Shown here: piece after piece, positions 52,284 through 60,310 of the stretch
How positions within the stretch are numbered: the stretch's first letter is position 1
Layout: the number at the start of each line of letters is the position of its first letter
Origin: Bacillus piscicola
GTDB lineage: Bacteria > Bacillota > Bacilli > Bacillales > Marinococcaceae
Length of the DNA: 64,000 bases
Direction: 5' to 3'
NCBI RefSeq assembly: GCF_022458745.1
Contig: NZ_JAJJJF010000001.1
Span: 186,001-250,000, forward strand
Translations under genes and position numbers: made by a program
The notes under the pieces: generated by a model
What the model saw: the letters and a program-made list of their open reading frames with translations, nothing else
Database searches by the model: none
Told to the model about the DNA's origin: nothing

Positions 52284-53108
52284 ATGTCAATAGATAGTAA
52301 AACCGTTAATCAATATATCAATCGTTTTGCCTCTTTAATAGAAGAAAAGCGGGTAAGGGAGTATAGCGGCGATCTGAAAATCGGAGTGGACCTCGGTACC
52401 GCAAATATTGTTCTTGCCGTACTTGACGAGGAAAACGAGCCTGTCGCTGGCAGCTTGTACCCGGCATCGGTCGTGAAAGACGGTCTCGTTGTCGATTATA
52501 TCGGTGCCGTTGAGATTGTGCGTGAGTTGAAAAAGCAGACCGAGGAGTTGCTCGGGTCTCCGCTCACACATGCAGCAACCGCAGTTCCCCCGGGGACGTT
52601 CGGCAAAAACAAGCAAGCGATGGCAAACGTCGTAGAAGCAGCGGATATGGAAGTCCGCCACATGATTGATGAACCGACGGCGGCCGCTGCGGCGCTTGGG
52701 GTAGCTGACGGTGCCATCGTCGACATTGGCGGCGGCACGACCGGTATCAGCATTTTAAAAGAGGGAGAAGTCATTCACACCGCTGATGAGCCGACCGGCG
52801 GCACCCATATGACACTGACCTATGCCGGCCATCACCGCATCCCTTTTGCTGAAGCGGATAAGCGAAAACGGGATCCAAAGCGGCAGGATGAAGTTTTTCC
52901 AATTATTCAGCCAGTCATGGAAAAAATGGCAGCAATCACGAAGCGGCTGATCGGCGATTATCACGTGGACCAATTGTACCTCGTCGGGGGTGCCAGTTGC
53001 TTTGATGGAGCAGAACGGATATTTGAGAAGGAAACCGGGATTGAAACCATAAAGCCCGCTCACCCGCTGCTTATCACCCCTTTAGGTATCGCATTACATG
53101 ATGGATAG
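52284..53108 (+). CDS. eutJ: EutJ-type Hsp70-like protein
   Basis: A 274-residue actin/Hsp70-fold protein from ATG 52284 (ORF extends to 52245 without a better ribosome site). Motifs: LKIGVDLGTANIVLAVLDEE, the DEPTAAAAALGVADGAIVDIGGGTTGISI hinge split by the phosphate-2 loop, and VDQLYLVGGASCF. It matches EutJ of ethanolamine and some propanediol compartments, a presumed chaperone whose role is not firmly established. Between pduH and pduO, as in Firmicute pdu clusters. Confidence 0.9.
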   Translation: MSIDSKTVNQYINRFASLIEEKRVREYSGDLKIGVDLGTANIVLAVLDEENEPVAGSLYPASVVKDGLVVDYIGAVEIVRELKKQTEELLGSPLTHAATAVPPGTFGKNKQAMANVVEAADMEVRHMIDEPTAAAAALGVADGAIVDIGGGTTGISILKEGEVIHTADEPTGGTHMTLTYAGHHRIPFAEADKRKRDPKRQDEVFPIIQPVMEKMAAITKRLIGDYHVDQLYLVGGASCFDGAERIFEKETGIETIKPAHPLLITPLGIALHDG

Positions 53109-53117
53109 AGGGATAGC

Positions 53118-54113
53118 ATGCCCATTTATACAAAAAAAGGTGACAAAGGAGAAACAGGCCTGTTTGGAGGCAGCCGAATTGCGAAGGACAGCCAGAAAGT
53201 ATCCTGTTATGGAACGCTGGACGAAGCGAATGCTGCGCTTGGTATTGCCTATTCCCTCGTGGAAAAACACGACATCAAAGAGACCATACGCAGCATACAG
53301 AAGAAATTGTTCGCATTAGGTGCAGAGCTCGCAAGCGATGACAAAGGCAAAGAAATTCTAGACAACATGATAAACGGCAGTGATATTGGCTACATGGAAG
53401 GGATAATAGACGGGATAGAAAAGAAACTTGGCAAATTATATGATTTTATTATTCCGGGAGATACGCCGGCATCTGCGAGTCTTCACTTTGCGAGGTCCAT
53501 TACGCGGCGTGCGGAAAGAATGATCGTGTCCTACAGCAAGGAAGCAGAAGTCCGACCAGTTGTCGTGCAATATGTGAACCGCCTGTCCGACCTCCTGTTT
53601 ATGCTGGCACGAGCAGAGGCACACTTTACATTAGTAGAAAAAATAAAAGAAAAAGTAGTGGAACAGTTGGACGGCACACGCCAAGCTCCGCCGGAAGTAT
53701 CGCTGGATGACGCGTATCCTTTAGCGAAAGCCGCCGAAGAAAAAGCAGCGAGTGTCGGGGTTCCAGTGGTAGTTGCTGTTGTGGATCGCGGAGGAAACAC
53801 CGTACTCCTTCACCGCATGCCGGGATCCATACTCGGGAGCTTGGACATTGCCCCGAATAAGGCGTATACGGCGGCAGCTTTTAATATGACAACCGACACC
53901 TTGGCCGACGCTGTTCAGCCTGGAGCTGAATTATACGGCCTCCCATGGTCGAATGACAATAAAATCGTTCCCTTCGGTGGAGGCTTCCCGCTCATCAGGG
54001 CTGGCCACGTCGTCGGGGGAATTGGCATCAGCGGCGGCACCGTGGAAGAAGATATGAAAATAGCTGCTGCCGCCCTGGAAGTATTCAATAAAGGGACGGT
54101 ACCGAGCGAATAG
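53118..54113 (+). CDS. pduO: PduO: cobalamin adenosyltransferase fused to HbpS/GlcG domain
   Basis: A 331-residue two-domain protein. N-terminal (about 1-180): PduO-type ATP:cob(I)alamin adenosyltransferase with YTKKGDKGETGLFGGSRIAKDS split across the ATP site, CYGTLDEANAALG, FIIPGDTPASASLHFARSITRRAER and PVVVQYVNRLSDLLFMLAR. C-terminal (about 195-330): HbpS/GlcG domain (GVPVVVAVVDRGGNTVLLHR, PFGGGFPLIRAGHVVGGIG), seen in full-length PduO and possibly heme-binding. It makes the adenosylcobalamin that the dehydratase needs. Last gene of the operon. PduP, PduQ, PduL and PduS equivalents do not follow. Confidence 0.95.
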   Translation: MPIYTKKGDKGETGLFGGSRIAKDSQKVSCYGTLDEANAALGIAYSLVEKHDIKETIRSIQKKLFALGAELASDDKGKEILDNMINGSDIGYMEGIIDGIEKKLGKLYDFIIPGDTPASASLHFARSITRRAERMIVSYSKEAEVRPVVVQYVNRLSDLLFMLARAEAHFTLVEKIKEKVVEQLDGTRQAPPEVSLDDAYPLAKAAEEKAASVGVPVVVAVVDRGGNTVLLHRMPGSILGSLDIAPNKAYTAAAFNMTTDTLADAVQPGAELYGLPWSNDNKIVPFGGGFPLIRAGHVVGGIGISGGTVEEDMKIAAAALEVFNKGTVPSE

Positions 54114-54149
54114 GACGTGACTGTCAGAGGGTATGGGGAGAAGCGGCGT

Positions 54150-54545
54150 ATGACGTCGCGAAAAACAAGGTGTTTGAACATAACAGCGTCATAGAGAATG
54201 TCTGCCGTCGTGAAAACCGGAGAATCTTGATATAACATCGTCATAGGGCGTCTATGATGTCGTGAAAACAGCAAGCCGAAGAAATAGCAACGTTCAAGCA
54301 CTCTAATGACGCTGCGAAATGGCGTAAGAGGTAAAATAACAACTTCATAGATAGTGTATGATGTAGTGAAAATCAGTGAGCCACATAATAACAACCTTCA
54401 AGCGTGTGTATGAGGTCATGAAATGAGGGGCTTGTAGAAATAGCGACGTCAAAGCGATTGGATAACCCCATGAAATCAAGGGAGCGTTGAAATAGCAGCG
54501 TCATCGCACGACTCCATGCTATTGTGAAACCTTGCTAATAGCAAA
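54150..54545. repeat. Family A tandem array 3 (about 8 copies)
   Basis: 52-bp dyad units, e.g. GTATGACGTCGCGAAAAAC, ATGATGTCGTGAAAACAGC, TAGCAACGTTCAAGC. It starts about 40 bp after the pduO stop; no separate terminator was recognised between them. Confidence 0.87.
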
Positions 54546-54563
54546 AGTGCTATTTTTGAAAAC

Positions 54564-54582
54564 TAATCAAACGTTTGTTTAA
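54564..54582. promoter_or_regulatory. 19-bp partial palindrome TAATCAAACGTTTGTTTAA, copy 2 of 3
   Basis: Identical to 4012-4030. It lies just past the end of a family A array and about 55 bp upstream of the sigma-D promoter of the YjfB-like gene. Confidence 0.5.
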
Positions 54583-54637
54583 CACTGGGGTGACGCATTT
54601 TTGCCCTTGATCCGTTTTTTTCGATTGACTAAAAAAG

Positions 54638-54665
54638 TAAACACTCCTCCGCTTCCAACCGATAC
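54638..54665 (+). promoter_or_regulatory. Probable sigma-D promoter of yjfB
   Basis: TAAA (54638-54641), 16-bp spacer, ACCGATAC (54658-54665), against consensus TAAA-N14-16-GCCGATAT. It lies about 28 bp before the start codon. Confidence 0.65.
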
Positions 54666-54693
54666 GAAGAGTAAGGCGGAAGGAGGGATGGAA

Positions 54694-54885
54694 ATGGACG
54701 TCGCGTTATTATCGATGGCGATGAGCCAGGGGCAAGTCCGACAAGATTCGTCGCTTGCGCTCATGAAAAAAACAATGGATCAAGCGGAGGGCCAAGGAGA
54801 AGCGCTAACCAAACTGATGGCCACCACAAACGTACAGCAAGCCGCCCAGCCGCATCTTGGCGCGAATATTGATTTGAAATTATAA
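54694..54885 (+). CDS. yjfB: YjfB family putative motility protein
   Basis: A 63-residue protein. MDVALLSMAMSQGQVRQDSS then SLALMKKTMDQAEGQGEAL matches YjfB of Bacillus, annotated as a putative motility protein. ATG 54694 is chosen over ATG 54688 because it sits 6 nt after GGAGGG; the longer ORF from 54601 includes the promoter. A sigma-D-like promoter upstream supports the motility assignment. No biochemical role is known. Confidence 0.85.
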   Translation: MDVALLSMAMSQGQVRQDSSLALMKKTMDQAEGQGEALTKLMATTNVQQAAQPHLGANIDLKL

Positions 54886-54893
54886 GCTCAAAG

Positions 54894-54925
54894 AAGCAGT
54901 CAGCCCTTTGCCTGGCTGCTTTTTA
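54894..54925 (+). terminator. Terminator after yjfB
   Basis: AAGCAGTCAGCC / GGCTGCTTTTT stem with an 8-nt loop. Confidence 0.82.
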
Positions 54926-54974
54926 CTGTTTGCTTCCGGTGTCTGGAGAATCTTCATGAAGGCCGCATGAAGCA

Positions 54975-55024
54975 GAAAAAGCAAAAGCCGGCTGCCAGGA
55001 TAACGTATCCTGAAACAGCCGGCT
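54975..55024 (-). terminator. Terminator of the fdhA-HbpS operon
   Basis: AGCCGGCTG (54986-54994) and CAGCCGGCT (55016-55024); on the minus strand the stem is followed by a T-rich tail (TTTTGCTTTTT). An inner AGGATAACGTATCCT palindrome sits in the loop. Confidence 0.85.
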
Positions 55025-55043
55025 GACCTGATGTGCCGCAGTA

Positions 55044-55463
55044 TTATGTCAGTGCTAGTGATTCAAAGGCTTTGACGCCTGCTTCGGCGACTTGAACGTC
55101 ATGGGGAACGCTGCTGCCGCTGACACCGATTGCACCGATTACTTTTCCGTCACGTTCAAGAGGGATGCCACCGCCGAAGACGACGAGGCGACCGTTGTTT
55201 GTCGTGTTGAGGCCGTACAATTCAGCGTTAGGAACGGTTGCCTCTGCCAAGTTAGACGTAGGCATTTTCAAGGCGACAGATGTCCACGCTTTGTTTTCGG
55301 CAATATCGACGCTTGCGATCCAGGCGTCGTCCATCCGCTCTTTGGCGACAAAGTTACCACCGTTATCGACAACAGCAATTACCATTTGAACGCCGAGTTT
55401 TTTTGCTTCTTCCTCTGCTCCGGCGATAATTTTTCTTGCTTCTTTTAACGTTACATTACTCAT
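55044..55463 (-). CDS. HbpS/GlcG family heme-binding-like protein
   Basis: A 139-residue protein from ATG at 55463, with GGGGAGG 10 nt upstream; the longer frame to 55526 lacks a ribosome site. It is a single HbpS/GlcG domain: LKEARKIIAGAEEEAKKLGV, MVIAVVDNGGNFVAKERM, AELYGLNTTNNGRLVVFGGG. It is clearly similar to the C-terminal domain of PduO at 53.7-54.1 kb. In other bacteria such proteins bind heme or accompany glycolate and dehydrogenase genes. Downstream of fdhA in the same direction, so probably cotranscribed. No signal peptide. Confidence 0.88.
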   Translation of the reverse strand: MSNVTLKEARKIIAGAEEEAKKLGVQMVIAVVDNGGNFVAKERMDDAWIASVDIAENKAWTSVALKMPTSNLAEATVPNAELYGLNTTNNGRLVVFGGGIPLERDGKVIGAIGVSGSSVPHDVQVAEAGVKAFESLALT

Positions 55464-55547
55464 AAAGAGATAGCCTCCCCGTTGTTTGTTTAAGATATAT
55501 TTTTCGTAGGATCGTGTTTCTAACACGTCAGTCTTCTAAAAACGTGC

Positions 55548-56765
55548 TTATTTACCGAGCATGCCGTGTGGGTCGATGACGAATTTCTTCGAGGCCCCGC
55601 TGTCAAATTCTTTGTAGCCTTGTGGCGCTTCGTCTAAGGAAATGACGGTGGCGTTGACGGCTTTCGCGATGTTCGCGCGTCCGGCCAGGATGGATTTCAT
55701 GAGATAGCGGTGGTAGCGCATCGCCGGTGTTTGACCGGTTACAAATGTGTGTGCTTTCGCAAAGCCGAGCCCAAAGCGGATGCTGAGCGAACCTTGTTTG
55801 GCTGCTTCATCGGCCGCACCAGGATCTTCGGTGACATAGAGGCCGGGGATGCCCAGTTTTCCAGCTGCGCGAGTCACTTGCATAATGGAATTCAAGACCG
55901 TGGCTGGCGCTTCGCCGGCGTTTTGTCCGTGTCCGGATGCTTCAAAGCCGACCGCATCAATGGCACAGTCTACTTCAGGGATGCCGAGAATCTGTTCAAT
56001 CTGCTCGCCGATGTCGTCGTGTTCGCGAAGGTTGATCGTTTCGCAGCCGAAGCTCCGGGCTTGGGCCAGGCGTTCTTCGATTAAATCACCGACAATCACC
56101 ACAGATGCACCGAGAATTTGGGCAGCGTGGGCAGCCGCAAGTCCGACTGGACCCGCACCCGCGACATAAACGGTGGACCCGGTTGTCACACCAGCACTAA
56201 CCGCTCCGTGAAATCCGGTTGGAAAAATGTCCGAAAGCATCGTTAAGTCAAGGATTTTTTCCATCGCCTGATCTTTATCCGGGAATTTCAAAAGTTGAAA
56301 ATCAGCATAGGGTACCATGACATACTCGGACTGGCCGCCGACCCAGCCGCCCATGTCGACATATCCATAAGCAGATCCAGGACGATCCGGGTTTACGTTT
56401 AAGCAAACGTGCGTATTTTGTTCGCGGCACTGTTCGCAACGTCCGCATGCAATGTTAAAAGGAACGGAGACCATGTCGCCTTTTTTAATAAACTCCACGT
56501 CGCGTCCCGTTTCAATAACCTCGCCGGTAATTTCATGGCCGAGCACAAGACCTTCCGGGGCAGTGGTGCGTCCGCGAACCATGTGCTGGTCGCTCCCGCA
56601 AATATTAGTTGTAATGACTTTTAAAATAACCCCGTGTTCACACTTTCTACCGACGTTCAATGGATTGACACCGGGTCCGTCCTTCAGCACCAGTTCGGGA
56701 AAGTCGGTATCTTTCACTTCTACTTTTCCTGCTCCCGCATAAGCAACGGCACGATTTCCTGCCAT
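55548..56765 (-). CDS. fdhA: Glutathione-independent formaldehyde dehydrogenase
   Basis: A 405-residue zinc-dependent medium-chain dehydrogenase. Catalytic zinc site TTNICGSDQHMVRGRT with GHEITGEV; structural zinc cysteines in IACGRCEQCREQNTHVC; the family-specific NPDRPGSAYGYVDMGGWVGG; NAD-binding VYVAGAGPVGLAAA. These mark the Pseudomonas FdhA type, which oxidises formaldehyde to formate with tightly bound NAD and without glutathione. Divergent from an HxlR regulator, with an 18-bp dyad between them, so aldehyde-induced control is likely. Followed by the HbpS-like gene. Confidence 0.95.
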   Translation of the reverse strand: MAGNRAVAYAGAGKVEVKDTDFPELVLKDGPGVNPLNVGRKCEHGVILKVITTNICGSDQHMVRGRTTAPEGLVLGHEITGEVIETGRDVEFIKKGDMVSVPFNIACGRCEQCREQNTHVCLNVNPDRPGSAYGYVDMGGWVGGQSEYVMVPYADFQLLKFPDKDQAMEKILDLTMLSDIFPTGFHGAVSAGVTTGSTVYVAGAGPVGLAAAHAAQILGASVVIVGDLIEERLAQARSFGCETINLREHDDIGEQIEQILGIPEVDCAIDAVGFEASGHGQNAGEAPATVLNSIMQVTRAAGKLGIPGLYVTEDPGAADEAAKQGSLSIRFGLGFAKAHTFVTGQTPAMRYHRYLMKSILAGRANIAKAVNATVISLDEAPQGYKEFDSGASKKFVIDPHGMLGK

Positions 56766-56970
56766 TTTTCATTCCTCCTCTGCTTTTTCAAACGACAAGG
56801 TTCCAAAAACTCTTTTGTTGTGGTTTCTCATGTGGTTGATTAAAATGAAAGGAAGATAATCAAAAAAAAGGAAACACTCAGAAATATTTGGTGAAACCGC
56901 TATTTTTTCTCCCTGATTCCACTCTATCAAGAGCGGCCACTGGCCGAAAGAGCGCACAATTTTGTTAGAA

Positions 56971-56988
56971 AGTAACCTATAGGATACT
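56971..56988. promoter_or_regulatory. Putative HxlR operator
   Basis: AGTAACCTATAGGATACT is palindromic except for one mismatched base pair (AGTA-x-CCTATAGG-x-TACT). It lies about 20 bp before the HxlR start and about 205 bp from fdhA. HxlR-family sites often have the TA-rich AGTA...TACT form. Confidence 0.65.
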
Positions 56989-57008
56989 TCCCTAAAGGAG
57001 GATGTCAG

Positions 57009-57398
57009 ATGGCAGGAGATTTCAGAAGGGAAACGCTAGACAAGGTGAGGAACGGCCAATTTAACTGTGAGAAGGAGCTAACCTTGTCCCTCATTAGCGG
57101 CAAATGGAAAATAACGATTGTCTATTATTTAGGCAGCGGCGGGACGATGCGCTTTAACGAAATTAGACGACTATTCCCGAAGATTACTCATAAAGTACTA
57201 ACAACACAGCTGCGCGAACTGGAAGAAGACGGACTTTTGCATCGGGAGGTATACCCGGAAGTGCCACCGAAAGTAGAATACTCCTTGACGGATAGAGGAC
57301 GAAGTTTAATGCCAATTATTGAAAGCATGTTTCAATGGGGGAAAGAACATATGGAAGAATTTTCAAAAATACGGGAGTTTGAAAAGCAGGAAAGCTAA
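57009..57398 (+). CDS. HxlR-family transcriptional regulator
   Basis: A 129-residue MarR-like winged-helix protein. Family signs: a single N-terminal Cys ([19 protein letters not shown]), [51 protein letters not shown] in order. HxlR of B. subtilis activates the formaldehyde-fixing hxlAB genes; related regulators sense electrophiles through the conserved Cys. Divergent from fdhA, so formaldehyde-responsive control is likely. ATG 57009 has AAAGGAGGATG upstream. Confidence 0.93.
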   Translation: MAGDFRRETLDKVRNGQFNCEKELTLSLISGKWKITIVYYLGSGGTMRFNEIRRLFPKITHKVLTTQLRELEEDGLLHREVYPEVPPKVEYSLTDRGRSLMPIIESMFQWGKEHMEEFSKIREFEKQES

Positions 57399-57524
57399 GC
57401 TAATCTTTAGTTACTTATTACAATTTCAATAACAAGGAACAAGTCATGCAAAATACTTACAATTTGCTGGAAAGAAAGGTATAATGAACTAGTCTAAAAC
57501 TAACCAATACGCTTATATAATAAG

Positions 57525-57605
57525 TAAAGAAAGGCAAAACTATGGAAACGTAGTGACGCAAAGCTAGAGGGGCTACGACGTAATTGTTATGCCAGCCAGT
57601 TACCG
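57525..57605 (+). promoter_or_regulatory. GEMM-I (cyclic-di-GMP class I) riboswitch aptamer
   Basis: The GEMM-I pattern is clear: AGGCAAAAC, then a hairpin capped with GGAAAC, then GACGCAAAGC, a second stem with a GAGG loop (GCTAGAGGGGCTACG), and the closing GCCAGCCAGTTACCG. P1 pairs GTAA with TTAC. My hand alignment puts a G at the ligand-discriminating position, pointing to c-di-GMP rather than cGAMP, but this needs structural alignment. A terminator follows immediately and then a diguanylate cyclase gene. The 57399-57524 stretch holds the promoter region. Confidence 0.92.
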
Positions 57606-57640
57606 TTTGAGAAATAGTTTTTTCTTAAACGGTATTTTTT
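57602..57640 (+). terminator. Expression-platform terminator of the riboswitch
   Basis: ACCGTTTGAGAAA (57602-57614) and TTTCTTAAACGGT (57621-57633) followed by ATTTTTT. Its left arm begins inside the aptamer P1 3' strand, so ligand binding and terminator folding compete. Confidence 0.9.
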
Positions 57641-57772
57641 AATTCTCAATTCCATTTGTCAACTGTAAACAACTTTCAACCCATGTCTAGCCGCAATCGA
57701 TCACGCAAAACGGCTTCCTTCTCGCGGCTGAGGATATGAAAAATTCAGTTACACTTTTGGGGGATATGTCTC

Positions 57773-59314
57773 ATGCAAGAGGTAAATAAAAATAAGGAAG
57801 TGCAAGCATATAAGAGGTTGTTGGCCATGTATGAGAGATTGTTGAATGCGGTTGCAAAGGCATCCAATCAATTGATTGTCGTGGAGGAGATCCCTCATGC
57901 TATTAGCAGGGCATTGCAAGTATTTGGAGAAGCGATCCAAGCAAAGCGCGTCTATATTTTTCAGTACCATCCTCATCCAACCACGGGAGAAGAGGCAATG
58001 AGTATGCGTTATGAGTGGGTAAGCAAGGAAGCCGAGCCCGCGATTCATGATCCAGATGAACAAAATTTGACGATTCGGGAAGCCGGCACCGCACAGGTGA
58101 TCGAACAGCTAAAAGCAGGGCAGATTGCCAATCTCGATGTGGAGAAACTGCCGCCGGTGAGCCGAAAGCGTTTTGCCGAAAAACAAATAAAATCTCATCA
58201 GTTAATTCCCATTGTAATGGGAAAGGACCTGTGGGGCTTTTTTGGAATTATGGACGGGCAAGTGACAAAATGGAGTGATGTTAACGAAGGGGCGCTCCGT
58301 ACGGTGGCGAGCAATTTTAGCGCGGCCTTGAAAAGCCTGGAAGAATATGAAAAACGGAAGGAAAGTGAAGCGAAATTTTTAGATACGGTAGAAAACGTGC
58401 CCGGCGTGATTTACCAGTGGATGCGGCGGAAAGACGGCAGCGAAGCGATGAATTATGTGAGTCCGAAGCTGTATGAGTTGTTTGGTATTGAGTCGGAAGC
58501 AGCGAAAAAGGATGTTCATGCGATTGTGGATTGTATTCATCCGGACGACAAGAAACGCTACAAAGATTCCGTTGAAGAAGCGATTCGTACAAGGACACCG
58601 TGGAGCTTTGAAGGCCGCTTGATCACCCCACAGGGAAAAATAAAGTGGTGGAAAGGCATTGCCAGACTCTCCGAAGGAAAAAACGGCGAGATTATTTTTA
58701 ACGGGATTCTTATTGACTTTACCGACCGCCAGTTTTATGAAGAAGAATTACGATATGCCCAAGCTAAATTGAAGCGCGCCAACCAATCCCTTGAAGAAAT
58801 GTCGCGTAAGGATTCGCTCACAAATATTGCCAACCGCAGAAGTTTTGACGAGCGTATTCGAGAAGAATGGAAACGCGCCTATCGAAGTAACAGCCATCTT
58901 TCTGTTATTTTTATCGATATCGATGACTTTAAAGCTTTTAACGATCATTACGGTCATCTCAAGGGGGATGAATGTTTGAAACGAGTGGCCCAAGCTTTGC
59001 GAGAAAGCTTGCAGCGGTCAACCGATTTTGTTGCCCGGCTCGGCGGAGAAGAGTTTGTCGCCATTCTTCCCGAAACAGATGCAGCCGGAGCCATGATCGT
59101 CGCAGAGAAAATGTGCCGGCACATCGCAGAAAAAAATATCCCCCACGAGGCATGCAGTCATGAACACCGAAGCCATGTAACGATCAGCGCAGGAGTCGCC
59201 AGCACCAATCCAAGTCAAAACACCCACACCATGCACGAACTCCTTGAACTAGCCGACCAAGCCCTGTATGAAGCAAAAAACAACGGAAAAAACCAGGTGA
59301 AACAGAGCGAGTAG
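57773..59314 (+). CDS. Diguanylate cyclase with GAF and PAS sensor domains
   Basis: A 513-residue protein. GAF domain (about 15-185: EEIPHAISRALQVFGEAIQA, then LIPIVMGKDLWGFFGI), PAS with PAC (about 195-320: GVIYQWMRRKDGSEAMNYVSP), short coiled coil, and C-terminal GGDEF domain with the active motif GGEEF at residues 424-428 and the metal-binding FIDIDDFKAFNDHYGH. There is no RxxD inhibitory motif at the usual place just before GGEEF (ST-DFVARL reads otherwise). It makes c-di-GMP from two GTP. No membrane segment, so signals are cytoplasmic. It follows a GEMM-I riboswitch and terminator, so it should be under feedback by its own product. Confidence 0.95.
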   Translation: MQEVNKNKEVQAYKRLLAMYERLLNAVAKASNQLIVVEEIPHAISRALQVFGEAIQAKRVYIFQYHPHPTTGEEAMSMRYEWVSKEAEPAIHDPDEQNLTIREAGTAQVIEQLKAGQIANLDVEKLPPVSRKRFAEKQIKSHQLIPIVMGKDLWGFFGIMDGQVTKWSDVNEGALRTVASNFSAALKSLEEYEKRKESEAKFLDTVENVPGVIYQWMRRKDGSEAMNYVSPKLYELFGIESEAAKKDVHAIVDCIHPDDKKRYKDSVEEAIRTRTPWSFEGRLITPQGKIKWWKGIARLSEGKNGEIIFNGILIDFTDRQFYEEELRYAQAKLKRANQSLEEMSRKDSLTNIANRRSFDERIREEWKRAYRSNSHLSVIFIDIDDFKAFNDHYGHLKGDECLKRVAQALRESLQRSTDFVARLGGEEFVAILPETDAAGAMIVAEKMCRHIAEKNIPHEACSHEHRSHVTISAGVASTNPSQNTHTMHELLELADQALYEAKNNGKNQVKQSE

Positions 59315-59348
59315 GACGGACGCGGATGCAAATAAAGGAACAACGAGA

Positions 59349-60245
59349 GGCTGTGACGTCGTGAAAACCGGGGATCCTCGAGATAACAGCGTCATAGGGT
59401 TGTGTATGAAGTCATGAAAATAGCACGTCCGCGAAATAGCAACGTCAACCGGGTCCACTGACGTCGTGAAAAGGCGAGAGGTGAAAAATAACGCCTGCAA
59501 TGCGCATCAATGGGGTCGTGAAAACCGGGGCCCCGCGGAATAACAACGTCATAGGGTGTCAATGGGGTCGTGAAAACAGCACGTCCGCGAAATAGCAACG
59601 TCAACCGGGTCCACTGACGTCGTGAAAAGGCGTAGGGTGAAAAATAACGCCTGCAATGCGCACCAATGACGTCGTGAAAACCGGGGCCCCGCAGAATAAC
59701 AACGTCATAGGGTGCCAATGGGGTCGTGAAAACAGCGCGTCCGCGAAATAGCAACGTCAACTGGGTCCACTGACGTCGCGAAAAGGCGTAGGGTGAAAAA
59801 TAACGCCTGCATTGCGCATCAATGGGGTCGTGAAAACCGGTGCCCCCGCAGAATAACAACGTCATAGGGTGTCAATGGGGTCGTGAAAACAGCACGTCCG
59901 TAAAATAGCAACGTCAACCGGGTCCACTGACGTCGTGAAAAGGCGTAGGGTGAAAAATAACGCCTACATTGCGCATCAATGGGGTCGTGAAAACCGGTGC
60001 CCCGCGGAATAACAACGTCATAGGGTGTCAATGGGGTCGTGAAAACAGCACGTCCGTGAAATAGCAACGTCAACCGGGTCCAATGACGTCGTGAAAAGGC
60101 GAGAGGTGAAAAATAACGCCTACATTGCGCACCAATGACGTCGTGAAAACCGGGCCCCCATGAAATAACAACATCCTAGAACGTCTATGATGTCGTCAAA
60201 ACAGCAAATCAGAGAAATAGCATCGTCATACAGCGCTATCAACGG
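59349..60245. repeat. Family A tandem array 4 with 156-bp higher-order repeat (about 17 copies)
   Basis: TGAAAA of successive 52-bp units lies at 59362, 59415, 59467, 59519 and 59571. A three-unit (156-157 bp) higher-order repeat with GTCGTGAAAACCGGGGCCCC at its head recurs at 59519, 59675, 59831, 59988 and 60144 and is nearly identical between copies, so it expanded recently. Open frames on the minus strand (e.g. 59392-59865) only reflect the repeat. It fills the gap between the cyclase and the nhaC terminator. Confidence 0.95.
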
Positions 60246-60256
60246 GTCCATAACGC

Positions 60257-60293
60257 AAAAAAAAGGCATCAACGGCTTACGTTGATGCCTTTT
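60257..60293. terminator. Bidirectional terminator after nhaC
   Basis: GGCATCAACG (60265-60274), 5-nt loop, CGTTGATGCC (60280-60289) with A8 on the left and T4 on the right. Confidence 0.92.
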
Positions 60294-60310
60294 CGGCGTT
60301 CTTTTATTAT

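Noticed and set aside
59392-60073. Minus-strand ORFs of 157 and 84 codons in array 4
   Set aside because: They are translations of the 52-bp (156-bp) repeats; 156 is divisible by 3, so frames remain open. No start context.
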